Assembly: GCF_028372415.1 (NCBI RefSeq)
Contig: NC_092875.1
Location: forward strand, 48,527,271 to 48,591,270
Length of the DNA: 64,000 nucleotides
Reading direction: 5' to 3'
DNA from: Notamacropus eugenii
Lineage: Eukaryota; Chordata; Mammalia; Diprotodontia; Macropodidae
Positions 35,205 to 47,109 of this stretch are shown here, piece by piece (within the stretch, counting starts at the first letter, position 1; every line of letters starts with the position of its first letter). The notes under the pieces are model-generated. The model had not been told where the DNA came from. It saw nothing but the letters and a program-made list of their open reading frames with translations, and searched no databases. Both the position numbers and the translations under genes were made by a program.

Positions 35205-36543
35205 AATTTATTTTAAAGAAGAGGTGATAATGCACCATGGCAGTGGTCCTCAGAATGTCCAGCTCCAGAGGTCCAGGTCCTTCACAGGCAGTGAAGGGGA
35301 AGACCAGCTGTCACATTCAAATCTGCCCCAGTCCCCTGCAGCTCCATTTGCTCCTTCAGTAAGCCCATCTGCACCACAGTCTCCCAGTTACCAAATACAG
35401 CAGCTCATGAATAGAAGTCCAGTAGCTGGTCAGAATGTAAACATCACACTTCAGAATGTTGGACCAGTAGTTGGAGGAAACCAGCAGATCACCCTGACCC
35501 CTTTGCCAATCCCCAATCCAACTTCCCCAGGTTTTCAGTTTAATTCTCAGCAAAGAAGGTTTGAGCATGGCTCCCCATCCTACATTCAAGTTACCTCCCC
35601 ATTGCCTCAACAGGTCCAGTCTCAAAGCCCAACCCAGCCCAGCCCTGGACCAGTGCAGGCCTTACAGAGTGTGCGGGCAGGCACTCCTGGTCCTGGACTG
35701 GGTATTTGCAGCTCCAGCCCCACTGGAGGCTTTGTGGATGCTAGTGTCCTTGTGAGACAGATCAGTTTGAGCCCTTCGAATGGCGGACATTTTGTGTATC
35801 AGGAGGGCTCAGGCATTGCCCAGATTGCTCAGGGAGGACAGGTTCAACTCCAGCACACGGGGCCCCCTATTACCGTTCGAGAACGCAGACTTTCACAGCC
35901 CCACACCCAGACAGGCGGCACCATTCATCATCTTGGACCCCAGAGCCCCGTCGCTAGTGGTGCCAGTATGCAGCCTTTGACTAGCTCCAGTCATATTGCA
36001 ACGACCAGCTTGCCACCCCAGATCAGTAGTATTATTCAAGGACAGCTGATTCAGCAGCAGCAAGTACTTCAAGGACAGCAGTTGAACAGACCTATGGGGT
36101 TTGAGAGGCCTTCAGGCGTCTTCATATCTGGAGTTGGAGGCTCTTCAGCCTTTGGGATGACTTCACCACCCCCTGGACCCACCAGCCCTTCTAGAGCTGC
36201 TGTGCCACAGGGTCTTTCCAGCCTTCCTCTTGCTCCTGCAGGAAGTATGGGAGTGAAAAAAGTACCTAAAAAATTGGAGGAAATTCCACCAGCATCTCAA
36301 GAAACAGCTCAAATGAGAAAGCAATGCTTAGATCATCATTACAGAGAGATGGAGGCTCTGAAAGAAAACTTTAAGGAGTATTTGATTGAATTATTTTTCT
36401 TGCAACATCTTCAAGGGAATATGATGGATTTCTTAGCTTTTAAGAAGAAACTGTATGGACCCTTACATACATATCTGAAACAAAATGATTTGGATTTTGA
36501 AGAAGAGGAGGAGGAGGAGAAATCTGAGGTTATCAATGATGAG
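35205..36543 (+). CDS. EP400NL: EP400NL, first main coding exon (EP400-like N-terminus)
   Basis: The acceptor is gtttag|AATTTA. The family start ATG is 35230 ([11 protein letters not shown]), and 438 codons run to the GTAAGA donor at 36544. The protein is Pro/Gln/Ser-rich and matches the N-terminus of EP400 throughout: [75 protein letters not shown], then an acidic EEEEEEE run. This N-terminal block precedes the HSA and ATPase modules of EP400. Position and orientation, directly downstream of the end of EP400, match human EP400NL/EP400P1. It could instead be a second full EP400 copy, since the window ends before that can be tested. I recall a report of human EP400NL as a coactivator linked to MYC-driven transcription; that is knowledge, not seen here. 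Confidence 0.9.
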
Positions 36544-36639
36544 GTAAGAAGTCCAATACTTAATAACATGTATATTATTAGATATACAATGGATATGTTA
36601 TGTGTAGCAAAAATTAGTGAAATTTATTAAAATTTTGCT

Positions 36640-37340
36640 TTTGAAAAATGTAATTTTTAAATACTGCTGTGTACACGGGATATCTGTAATTTTCTTTTGA
36701 ATGAAATTGATGTTGAGGATAGTGCCAGTCCTTAGGATATTTAAGTGAAAAAAAGTTCTTAAACTGTAAATACCAAGTATGTAATTGGTATTCTTTCCAT
36801 TTTCAAGGTGTAAGCTCTAGATGTGCTTTTATATAGAAAAATCTACTAGTATTTGTCCTTGATGCAGAATGTTTTCTAGGTTTTGCTTTCTTTCCAAACC
36901 TCTCCTATTTCCAGTATTCCTTCAGGTTTGTTTTTTTTTTCTGACTATATAAGAAAGAAAAATCTCATTTTTTTCTGTCATTGATCTCATTGAACACATT
37001 ACTTTCCCTTGTAATGAAGAAGATGTGCCCTGGGTTTAAGGCTGGTTGTAGATAATAGCCACATTCTGTGGGAGAGTCTTTGGTAGCACTAGGAACTTTG
37101 GTAGCAGCAGGAAGAAGCAAATGTTCAAAACTGAGAATCCTAAATCTGTGATAAATCAGCAGCATATCCTTTTATATCTGCCCATGGCAAAATGTTAAGT
37201 TTTAAAATAAAAGCTGCAACAGGCTAGATCCTGATACTTAAGCTAGTTTTTCTATCAATTCTGAGAGTTTTGAATTTAGAATCAGTCATATGGAATCTGA
37301 GCTAGAATCTTAAAGGGATAATATGGTAGTTTTTTGGAGG
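36640..37340. other. EP400NL intron 2, no recognised feature
   Basis: AT-rich unique-looking sequence. The open frames are not family-like. Confidence 0.4.
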
Positions 37341-37344
37341 GGAC

Positions 37345-37465
37345 CGGAAGTTAAGTGATTTGCCCAGGGTCACACAGCTAGTAAGTGTCTGAGGTCAAAT
37401 TTGAACTTAGTATCTCCTGATTTCAGGGCCTACAGTACCCTTTCCACTTTACCAAGTACTTGCCT
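37345..37465 (-). repeat. Marsupial CORE-SINE fragment
   Basis: 'gtgatttgcccagggtcacac', 'ctagtaagtgtctgagg' in antisense. Confidence 0.75.
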
Positions 37466-37809
37466 GAAAATATGGTAAATTTAAAACTTTAAGCATTTTC
37501 TTTTCTTTTGTATTCGAAGAGTGAGTTCTTCATGTTAAATTCTTCTAGAAATATTTGAAATCCATAAAATGATTTAAATGTTTTTATAAAATAAGTTAAC
37601 CAAATGTGCCTTCAGGTTATTTGAATTTTTATATGTAGGATTGATGTTAGAAAACAAAGCACTATACATGTCTTTAATCTTGAGAATAAAATATCCCATC
37701 AATTTTGAAGAAAAAATTTTATTTAAAAATGCTTTAATTTATCTTTCATTTCATAACTATAACAGATCTTTGCTAGGTATGTGGTACAGAGAAAAGGAAA
37801 GAAAGGATT

Positions 37810-38268
37810 TTAGAGTTGAAAAAGACTTTAGGGGTGACTTCTTCCGACCCCTCAATTTGCAGTTAAGGAAACTTCCAGAAAATCCCAGAGAAATTAGGTC
37901 ATTTACCCAAGGTGATTATGATTATGTTTATGACTTCCTTCTTGGAAGCTCCAGCGAGGCTTTCTCCTCACTGCAGCCAGCTCAGAGAGTTTGCCAGGGT
38001 GCTGAGAAATCACGCAGTGACCCTGGAAGCCAGTCCTCCCAAATGTCAGCCCAAGGTCACAGAGCTGGGAGGCTGACTTCAGGGCCTCTGTCTCCATATC
38101 CAAAGCTTGTCCGGCCGTGGATGGCAGCTTCCAGGCTGATAAAGCACTTTTCTTATGCTGTGCATAAGTGTTGTTATCACAGTTTTACAGATGGAGAAAC
38201 AGACTCTGAGAAGTGATTTTAACAGCTGTCAGAGCAGGGAAGCCCGAGTCCATCGCTCTTTCCATCAC
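37810..38268 (-). repeat. Two adjacent antisense MIR fragments
   Basis: MIR-like blocks at 37812-37915 ('aggaaacttccagaaaatccc') and 38040-38268 ('caaggtcacagagctggg', 'tttacagatggagaaac'). The open frame across them is spurious. Confidence 0.5.
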
Positions 38269-38270
38269 GC

Positions 38271-39347
38271 CAGCAGTTCTCAAACTTGGTGATCTCAGGA
38301 CCTTTCATATTCTTAAATGGTATTGAGGATGCAAAGAGCTTTTGTTGGTGTGAGTTATGGCCATTGATATTTACCATGTTATCAGTTAGAACTTAGGACA
38401 TCTTAAAATATTTATTGATTCATCTAAACTAACCATAATTAACTAACCACACGTTAACATAATACATTTTAATGAAAAATAACTGAAACAAAAATAAAAA
38501 GATAATAAAAATAACAAAGAATTTAGTGCGATGACTGGCATTATTTTACATATTTTTTGTAAATCTGTTTAAATGTCTGAATTAGTGAAAAACAGCTGGA
38601 ATCTCATTTTGCACTTTCATTCAATCTATTGCAGTAGGTTGTTATGGCTGAAGTATATGGTGAACATCAGGCCTCAGAAAGATGTGTAGTTGGAAGAGTG
38701 AGGAGCATGTTGTGAGAAACACAGTTGTGGGGATCCTAGGGCTTCCCAGGCAAGGTCTGGGAGTTGGCCCGGGACAAGCTGCCACTGCCCACTGCTTCCC
38801 TTCCCGGAGTGCCCTCTGCAAGACCCATGTGATAGACCCATTCTCACTGAAAGAATTCAGAGTCAGTGGACAGAGAAAGACACTTATTTTTACACTAATC
38901 CAGAGGAAGTAGGTGTGGTGCTCACTAGGAACACCCACACAGATACGGGAGCAGCAGTGAGGTTGCTCAGTTCTACCCTCTCTGGTGGAGTTAGGATTAG
39001 TTCAGATTCCTCACTTTATTTCCCTACATTCCCTCCTTATGTAGATTATGTAGGTGGGGTAGTAAGGCTCGGGTCTAAGCTGTTTGTCAGCCCCGCCAGG
39101 CTGCGATGTGCTTGACCGTCATCCTTGCAGAACAGGTTGTGGTGCTTATCACAAGCTCCCATCAACCTTGGAGTTTTACTATTTTAAAGAACATTTGTAG
39201 AAACCAAACAAGAGCAAAAACAATATCCCTTCTTACAATGTTAATAGGCAGATGATATCTTAATATTATTAGGAGACTCTTGACCTCCTGGGCCTCCTGA
39301 GAGTCACCATTCTCCTGGGGATCCTTGGCCTACTCTGAGAACTGCTT
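38271..39347 (+). mobile_element. hAT-like non-autonomous DNA transposon (interrupted)
   Basis: Terminal inverted repeats AGCAGTTCTCA / TGAGAACTGCT bound an internal sequence with 'gcaaagagcttttgttgg', 'gatatttaccatgttatcag' and 'gatatcttaatattatta'. I recognise these from an old mammalian hAT/Charlie-type repeat. A 527-bp LTR splits it at 38711-39237. No transposase frame is present. Confidence 0.65.
38711..39237. mobile_element. Solo LTR of an endogenous retrovirus
   Basis: 527 bp beginning TGTGAGAA and ending TTCTTACA, with imperfect terminal inverted repeats, flanked on both sides by ATGT (38707-38710 and 39238-39241). The 4-bp duplication suits gammaretrovirus-like (ERV1) elements. There is no internal gene. 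The orientation is unclear: AATAAA is seen on the minus strand near 39015. Confidence 0.7.
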
Positions 39348-39604
39348 CATTATAACAAACCCACATTCAGTGTTTAAGATTTTTATTTTGATCCTCACTA
39401 GAACTGAACTTTCTTCTTGACAAACGAGCCTTTTGACGTTGATGTTGCAGAATTTAAAACACATTGCCAATTGCTGAGCTGTCTGGATAGTGCTGTATCT
39501 TTGGTAACACCTTTGTCCTTTCCTTTTTATTATCAGGTGAACTAATCACAACTAATTGATTTTGAATTCCCTAAATTTACCTTCTGAAGGGGCTTGAAGT
39601 TTGA

Positions 39605-39905
39605 AGGGCTCTAGATTTGGGGTGGAGGGGAGAAACTTTACGATCATCTCATCCAACTCTTTCCCCACCCAACCTCTCCCTCTGTTTTGCAGGTGGGAAA
39701 ACTGAGACAAGAAAGGCTTTACAATCCTAGGAAAATCAGTTTAGCCTGCAGGGACCTTAAGGGCCATCTTAGTATACAACCCCCTCATTTTTAGATGAGG
39801 CTTGAGAGGGGACATGACTTTCCTGAAGATTAGCTTGGAGTAAGTGGCATAAGGCAAGCCTGACCCCAGGTATTCTGACTCTAGGTCTACAAGCTTCTCC
39901 CTTTG
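39605..39905 (-). repeat. Two antisense MIR fragments
   Basis: 'gcaggtgggaaaactgagac' at about 39690 and 'catttttagatgaggcttgag' at about 39790 are two MIR 3' regions in tandem. Confidence 0.6.
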
Positions 39906-40404
39906 CCTTTGGTGCCCCTCCTCCAAGACTCTGTCCTATTTCCTTCCATTTCTACCCTCTACCCTTATGCCCCTCCCATTGCTCTCACTTTTCCCCCAAA
40001 ACCTTCCCATCCCTTCTTTCCCAGGGATTTCTCACATCCTTCTCCTGTTTTGGATGAGACCCTCCCCTCAGGGTCTCATTGACCTCTACTCATTCAGATC
40101 TCTATCATCCAAGTGTTTGTGTCATTCATTGGCCAAAAAAAGTCCTATTAACAGTGTTAACTCTTTCTGAAACTTTAGATGACAGGGTCCTGACTGAAAA
40201 TGCCAAGCAGGACAGGGCTAGTCTTTTGGTTCATAGGGTAGGAGGTTGACTGTATGGTCAGATATGAGAGGCACTGTACGTAGACCTTCTTGCCCCTAAA
40301 TTATCTCCTCCATTAACATCCATATAGTGGGGAGCATTCCTCTCACTGGAAATTCATTCCTTTGGGAAAGAACTCTCCTGAAATCCCTTTTGAAATATGA
40401 AGAT

Positions 40405-40640
40405 GGAAAGCCTTGGGTGACTACAGATACCTGGCCTTGGAGTCAGGCAGACCTGAGTACAAGTCTTTGCCAGTACCAAACATTAATTTTATGAGCCTGG
40501 TCAAATCACCTAAACTTTCAGTTTTCCAGGCAGCCCACTCCTTATTGCAGAACAGTTGTTGATCTACATTGGTAGGTGCAATCTTTCTTCATTCTCTTAC
40601 ACTAGTGAGAACATAGGTTCACTTCTCCCCCCAACATGAA
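40405..40640 (+). repeat. MAR1-like CORE-SINE
   Basis: 'ggagtcaggcagacctgag', 'gagcctggtcaaatcacc', 'ggcagcccactccttattg', 'gttgatctacattggtagg'. Confidence 0.65.
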
Positions 40641-40699
40641 ACTAATCCTGGGAATGGTAGTGATTAGCAACCATTAATATCTTAGATGAATTATCAGAG

Positions 40700-41635
40700 A
40701 CTTAGCTTGTGTGTCAGAGAATGAGAAAGGAGTGCACATTTTTAACTTCATAAGTTGATTTTTAAAAAAGGACTCCAAGTCTTTTTTATTTTCTTGGAGT
40801 ATTATTTTCTACTAGGATAATGGTACATTTTGAATTGTGGTTTATAGTAATCACATTGATTTTGGGAGTTACTTGCTGAATCAATCCGATTTTCTTTCCG
40901 GTTCATTTCAATCATCTTTGTTTTTTTCCCTCTGACTTCCAAGCTGTATCTGGACTCTTGATGTAAAATACTATTTAACTTTAGAGCGGTTTGATATAAA
41001 TTTACTGACTACTAGATTTGAATAGGTTCACTGAGGGAAGTGGTTTATTTCTCCTGGAAGATTTTTCATTAGCTTAACTACTGAAAGCTTTTTTTTTTAA
41101 GTTCTTTTACAAACCTGAAAGCAGTGTGTAAATGTTAGCAACTATTATGACTGATTTTATCCTGTGATGAAATGAAATCATAACATGTCACTGTTACCTT
41201 CTTTGTTTGTCTTCTGTATAGTTGTTGTTTTTCCTTCCTTTTCCTGTTTTAAGCACTTGCAAACCCCAAGACCTCCTTCCCTCTGGGGAAAGTCGATCGC
41301 TTTAGGATCCAAGTTTTAGGATCCAGGGTAGTCAAATGCTGGGTTTGTCTCTTGTCAATGTTCAGGTTCTTCTTGGTAAAGACCATCCTGAGAAACTGTT
41401 GTCTGCTAGGTGAGAACGAAATGTTACCAGCCTGAACTGAATTTCAGATCTGCGAGATCAGTGACCGGCGCTTAAAGTAAATTCTGTTGGAATAGGAGTA
41501 TCCTCTGGTGAAGACTGAATTATGTCCCCTCTTCACTGAGGTTCCACCAGTTTAGCAGGCAGTGGTTGTAAAGTTTTGATCAACTTAAAAATTGTTTTCC
41601 CTTTTCCCCCTTTCCCTCCAAATATCTTCTCTCAG
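40700..41635. other. EP400NL intron 2, 3' part
   Basis: No repeat or gene recognised; AT-rich, ending in a strong polypyrimidine tract before the exon. Confidence 0.4.
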
Positions 41636-41743
41636 GTAAAGGTTGTGACAGGAAAGGATGGGCAGACTGGGACTCCCGTTGCTATTGCAACCCAGCTTCC
41701 TCCAAATGTTTCTGCTGCTTTTGCGTCCCAGCAGCCATTTCAG
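41636..41743 (+). CDS. EP400NL: EP400NL, second coding exon (cassette-like)
   Basis: 108 nt = 36 codons, phase 0 to 0, encoding [20 protein letters not shown] and ending QQPFQ. Acceptor ttctctcag, donor GTACTT. In EP400 the corresponding segment is absent from some isoforms, as I recall. An exon divisible by three, with 5.1 and 3.5 kb introns on either side, fits the same alternative use here. Confidence 0.88.
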
Positions 41744-41759
41744 GTACTTTTCGATGGTT

Positions 41760-42720
41760 CTAAAATGTAGTCTCATCCCAGATTTTAGATTCATCTAGAT
41801 TTGGTATTTCCTAGCATTCCGTGGTTTTCCAAGAACCTCTAATAACCTTATTATTAACCAAGTACATATGTTTGAAAGTTTTTTTAAGCTTCAGAATTTT
41901 AATGCATTATTATTTTTTCTTTTCTCTGAAAAGTGAGGAAATGACATGATTCTCCTTTTGGATTTGGGGCTTGCGTTGAGTGTTTTGTTGTTGTTGCTGT
42001 GATTTCTTGATGCCTTTGGTTCTTTTACGCTTTTTTGTGCATTTGTAGTTTGTCTTGAATGTAAATGCAAATTTTGTTGGCTTTGGGAAACATACTTTTT
42101 AAAAGCGAAATGTTTCTTATAAATTCTCTTCTTTCCTGGAACAAGTTCTTTTAATAGTTGTATTTATAAATATTTGACCTTTTTATTCCAAGAACAGAAA
42201 ATGAAGTGTTAGAAATAAAATAAGCTCAGTAATTATTTTCCTATACATTTTTCTTAGTGTTTCATAGAAGAAGAGGAATATGTTCTTACTGAATTCTCAG
42301 GGAACAATTTCAGAATTTTAAAAAATTGTTTAAGGTTCTTTGTTATATATAATTGTTGCCTGTGATGACTTTGTATTTTAAGTTTACATCATTGATTCAG
42401 GAAAATGCTTTCCCTCTTGTCCTAGGACTAAATTTACATACTTGTCCCATTTCCTGCCTTGTTGGTCCTGTGTTTTACATATAAAAGAATTTTTTACTGT
42501 TCAGCTTTCGAAGGGCTTACTAAGTACAACAGACAGAGTGGGATCATCCCATTCCCAAAACAGCATATTTGTGTTTAAGCAGGCAGACTTACTTATATTT
42601 TTGTACATTCCGTATTTGTTCCTTGCCTCAGGAGAATACATGCTTCTTGAGGTCTGCAGTTATTTTCTTTTTGTTTGTATCCCTGGCACTTAGCACTGTG
42701 CATTGCATGTAGCAGGCCTC
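41760..42720. other. EP400NL intron 3, no recognised feature
   Basis: AT-rich. A run of GTTGTTGTTGCTG lies near 41985. Confidence 0.4.
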
Positions 42721-42724
42721 AGTA

Positions 42725-43330
42725 AGTAAATGTTTGTTGAATTGAATGAAGCCCTTTTCATGGCTCTCTACTATCTATGAAATAAAATTCAGACTCTTTT
42801 AGTTTAGCATTCAATTCAAAGTTCACAACCTGGTTGGTCTCACAACCTTTCTTTCCATCGTTATTCCTACTCTTCTTGTGTATAATTTTTGGGCTCCACC
42901 AAAACGATTTATTTTGCTCAGAACATTTAATTCATTCAAAAAGCATTTATTAAGCACCTTACGTGTATGTGTCAGGCACGGTGCTTCACAGCCTGTACTT
43001 TTTGGCCTCTCAAGTTTTGCTTCTTCCATTACCCACTTTGGAATGCCTTTCCCACTCCTCTCCACTTAAATAAAAATTTTCCCATCCTTGATATATGTGT
43101 TCAAACCTTACTTCCTTTGTAAAACCTTCCCTTGTTACTCTTAGAGTGATCAACTAATGAGATCTTCCCTTTGTCTACCCTAAGAAACAGTTGTCACACC
43201 TGAGGATACCACCTGTCATACCATCTTAGTGTTGCTTCCTTTCCTGTCCTGATTGTCCTTCCCCACCACAAAGTTCTGAGCCTTACTCCCAGATGTGCTG
43301 CTTTTGTAACCTAAATAGCATGAGTGATAC
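42725..43330 (+). repeat. L2 3' fragment with MIR3 insertion
   Basis: L2 sense segments ('catggctctctactatctatg', 'cttactccc') flank a MIR3 piece at about 42925-42985 ('aaaagcatttattaagcacc'). Confidence 0.6.
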
Positions 43331-44069
43331 CTAAAAGCAGCTCAGTGGATTCAAAAAGATCCTTTTGATACATTATTATAGATCTCTTCAGCTTCATTCC
43401 TAGGGTCTAGGGTCTTACTGTGATGTACAGTTATTGGAAGAAGTCCAGAGTCGAGGACAGGCGTAGGCAAGGCTAAAGTAATGGGAATGGACAGTGAGTT
43501 AGTGAGAACAGTACTGAAATGACTGGTTGTGGAATACAGAATAAGGAGATAGTCAGGTGATAAGTACCAGAGTCCTGGGAGTGGCAGCAACCCCCCCTCC
43601 CCCCAAGCACACTTGTCCTGATTTCAGCCCCACCATCACCACCAGCAATAACTACTGCTGACCAGGGGCCACCAACAGGCCCAGGAAGTGGGAGCAACTC
43701 TTGACCACTTGTCTTGCTTACAGTCTGTCTCTCACAGCAATCATTTGGGAAGGGGATCCTTTGGAAGGGGGTTGCTAGTCATCCCCACCAACTGTCAGCC
43801 ATCTGCCGCTCATGGGACGGAAGGGCCAGCCTAGCTGAAGCAGTGAGGCCTCTTCAGAGAGGAGCAGGAAGTAGCATGTTCCAGGCAAATAAAACTATCA
43901 CACCTTGGCCACCATCTCCTCTCATGGAGGCATCCCAGACCCTGACCCCAAGAGCCTTGGGCAGAGTGCTGCTTCTAGCCCAGTGTCCCAACCATCATGC
44001 TGGGGAGCAGCCCCTGTGGAGGGGCAGCCTGGCAACTGACTGCTGAAGTGGGCACCACAGCCACTACTC

Positions 44070-44275
44070 CTAAAGGACCCCAAAAGAAAGTTCTTGTCAC
44101 CAAAGTCCTTCAGCATCAGACATGGATAGGATTTTATCAGTGGGAATAACATTAAAGAAGCGCATTACTTTCTGCTTTGCTTCTGCACCCTAATCACAAC
44201 AGTGCTGAGAATGTACAGCCAAGTCAGGGTTTCAGGGTAGCAGCCAGTTCACCCCAAGGAATGCAGCAATAACAG
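44070..44275 (+). pseudogene. Y-box protein (YBX-type) processed pseudogene fragment
   Basis: From 44084 the frame reads KKVLVTKVL, the residues that open the cold-shock domain of Y-box proteins. A deletion replaces the RNP-1 region. After a 1-bp shift the sequence resumes as GFI..NNIKE, where the family has GFINRNDTKE. A later block near 44245 resembles the cold-shock-domain exit (ccagttca ... atgcagcaa). Frameshifts and deletions show it is dead. No introns are seen, so it is probably a processed copy. The Pro-rich sequence before it (about 43.6-44.05 kb) may be its N-terminal part, but I cannot show that. Confidence 0.45.
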
Positions 44276-44448
44276 ATGAAATTGCTTCAATATATGGCTT
44301 CTAACATATGCTAGCTTCTAGCATAAAGACCTTGCCTTTAAAAAAATATTTGGACAACTGCTTCAATATAATTGATATCCTTTTTAATCCTATTTTTATG
44401 CATTTATAAACATGATTCTCAGAAGGGGTCCATAGGTTTGATTCATCA

Positions 44449-44532
44449 TGCTGCCCAAGGACAAGAGAGAAAGAGGGGAGGAAAAGACAAGGAAAAAAGG
44501 GGAAGAAGGGAGAAAAAGAACGAGAGAGAGAC
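44449..44532 (+). repeat. Purine-rich low-complexity tract
   Basis: A/G-rich run (gagagaaagaggggagg, then similar) of about 85 bp. Confidence 0.8.
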
Positions 44533-44599
44533 ATTCTGATTTGGGTTGGGTCCTTGTTCCAAGTGGAGCCTTAAAAAATAATCAAAAAAAAAATCATGC

Positions 44600-45198
44600 T
44601 TGGGAAACTTGTAAAGCTGGCACCTGTATATTATACACCCAGGATACTTTAGGGTTTCATGAGGACCATGCTGGTTCCACAGAGTTTACTTAAGCTTCCT
44701 TCTGACTTGTGTCATGGAGTTACATTGTGCTTGCCCCCTTCTGCTTAATGATTTGGAGGGTAAGGAGCATTTTTCAGCTGAGCAGATATAATCGCTTTTC
44801 CCAGGAGCACTGAACCCACTCTTAGTTTTGACATACAGATAGTTTCACCAATGAATCAATCCTCATTCATTCATACATTTGATGTCACAATATGAGTCTG
44901 GATATGACATGCCCTAGATGGAGCTTTTGGAGAACAATTCTGCTTTCTCTTCAGCCAATGAAAGACATGTTGGAAAAGCTTATCAGCCTTGCTTATTTTC
45001 TTTTGCTAATTAAGAACCAAGGGGGAGTTTCTTTTGTTTAGGACTTCATTATGATCAGCAGGTACCTTGTGCTCATAATGCCTTTTTGGTTTTGGTCATA
45101 GGAACTATCCGAATTAGTGGAGAGATTCATTATTTAAGTTCAGTGTCATATCAATTAAACGCATACTAAAACTTATAACATTTTTTGTTTTTTAATAG
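44600..45198. other. EP400NL intron 3, 3' part
   Basis: Nothing recognised. It ends in ttttttgttttttaatag before the next exon. Confidence 0.4.
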
Positions 45199-45286
45199 CC
45201 AATGCACACAGATTCGCCAGTAGCTGGAACTGTGACGACTTTAGAAATGGAAACATTTAAGAGACAACAGACAATGACCCAAGAAG
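45199..45286 (+). CDS. EP400NL: EP400NL, third coding exon
   Basis: 88 nt, phase 0 to 1: PMHTDSPVAGTVTTLEMETF then KRQQTMTQE. It aligns with the EP400 segment ending ETDLFKRQQAM. Acceptor tttttaatag, donor GTATGG. Confidence 0.88.
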
Positions 45287-45680
45287 GTATGGAACATTGA
45301 GCTAATGTGCATTTTTTATAAACTTGCAAGATGTCAATAAAGTAGAATTAAACAACTTTTCCTTTTTAAATCATCCAGCACTTATCTTCTCAGAACTTTG
45401 CTAGTCATAGTTTCAAGTCTCTGTTTGAGTCATTATGAAATCTGATTGTTGTGAATGAAATGGTATAACATCTGTTAGAGGTAATATAATTCCTGATGAA
45501 TAATTTTGGTTACTGAAAGTACATGCTGACATTGAAATACACTCTCCTGGGTTTGCAGCATGTGTTCTATGAAATTGTGATATTGTGAACTTATGTTAAA
45601 AACATTATAATACATTTTACTTTGTAAAAATGAACCTGCAACTCTCATATGGTGCCACTCATAGAATTTAAATATTGTAG

Positions 45681-45779
45681 ATTCACCCAAGAGACCTCGG
45701 ATTGATGTGGGTTGTCACTTTCAGTATCCAGCTGTGACTTCAGGAGTCCCTCTTCAGCAATTAATGCCAACAGCACAAG
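45681..45779 (+). CDS. EP400NL: EP400NL, fourth coding exon
   Basis: 99 nt, phase 1 to 1. It encodes SPKRPRIDVGCHFQYPAV, then GVPLQQLMPTAQ; the last part is identical to the EP400 family motif. KRPR may be a small basic nuclear-localisation patch. Acceptor attgtag, donor GTATTC. The intron before it is only 394 bp. Confidence 0.9.
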
Positions 45780-46504
45780 GTATTCTGCCACCAAAGGCCA
45801 CATACATATTTTTCTGCCTAGAGAGTTTGGTGTGGGTGAGTCTAGGAATCTAATTTGGATTTCTAGTTGACTACAGATTCTTATGTATAAGTACTTAGCA
45901 TGTTATATCTGTAGAGTTGGGTGGTGGGCTTTCGAGGTATATGTACAGACTTGGAAATAGTAACAAGTGCTAATTTCAGTCCAGAGTTAGTGAATAGCAT
46001 GGAAACTTTGAAGGATAAGTCACGAATGTGCCTGGCACATGATGGGAGCTGAAGGAATTATAGTTGACTGACTGACTTATCGATTGGAAATGTCTCCTGA
46101 TCTTATATATTAATGCCAATTTCCTATATATATCTTAAATTTTTCAGATGTAATAAATGCAAAGTTTTTTTCTCTACAAATTTCTTTAAAAAATCTAGAT
46201 GCATTGATTTTGCTCATGAAATCTTTTCCAAATGTTATGTAATCACAATTGTCTGATTTGTCTTTTGTGATGATCTCTATTCATTGTTTAGTTCTGCTAC
46301 CCCAGTTTGTGAACAGTATCTTCTGTTGTTTCTAATATTTTAATTATTTAGCTATTTATATTTAGTTTGAATACTCATTTGGAGCTTATTGTAGCAGTAC
46401 ATGTTGTAAGACCACTTCTGCCCACCTGCTTTTTTAGCTTTTCCAATAGTTCTCATCAAACAAGTTCCTCCCCTCGTATTTATATAGGCTTATTTCACAC
46501 TAGG

Positions 46505-46970
46505 TGTGGCAGCAAGGACCCGGCGTGCACAGGAGGGCCTGCTGTACAGGTTCTTAGATCTGCTTTCTAAAAGGAAAGCAACCTTGGAGGGGTCAACAAT
46601 CTACTTTAATCAAGAACATGTATTATTCACTTAGTTTAGGGGAAAAAGTCAGCACCCTGAACTTCAGAGACAATACAGACAGAGAAATAAAGACCCTAAG
46701 CAATATGTAAGTCATAGATCAACAGACAGATCCAGTTGTCCATTACATACACACGTAGTTACCAGAGAGAGAACACCAACATCTGGGTTTTCAAAGCCAA
46801 GGAGGCTCCTTAAGGGCTACCCACAGTATCGTCTGACCAGACAACACTTCCAGTGAGTAGGGCGCCAAAACAAAACCTCACCTCAGAATATATATACACT
46901 TTTCAGAGCCAGAGGGCTCTGACAAGCAATAAGAATACATAGATTCCTGGTGGAATTCTGTAATGGACCA
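46505..46970. mobile_element. LTR-like unit of an endogenous retrovirus
   Basis: TG...CA-bounded block starting TGTGGCAGCAAGG. Its composition and phrases are like marsupial ERV LTRs. No clear target-site duplication and no internal coding region. Boundaries and orientation are tentative. Confidence 0.4.
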
Positions 46971-47109
46971 TTAAACAAATAATTTGTGAATACTTAGAAA
47001 AGACAGAGGTTAGTGACCTTAATTTTAGCAAAATGTTTGGTAAATTCAAATTTTGTAGGTAAGGTGGAGAACTGGGTGATGATTAGGTAGGTGCATTGGC
47101 ATCAGGGTG

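Noticed and set aside
37641..38216. 191-codon open frame on the + strand
   Set aside because: It runs through two antisense MIR fragments and has no family resemblance; chance.
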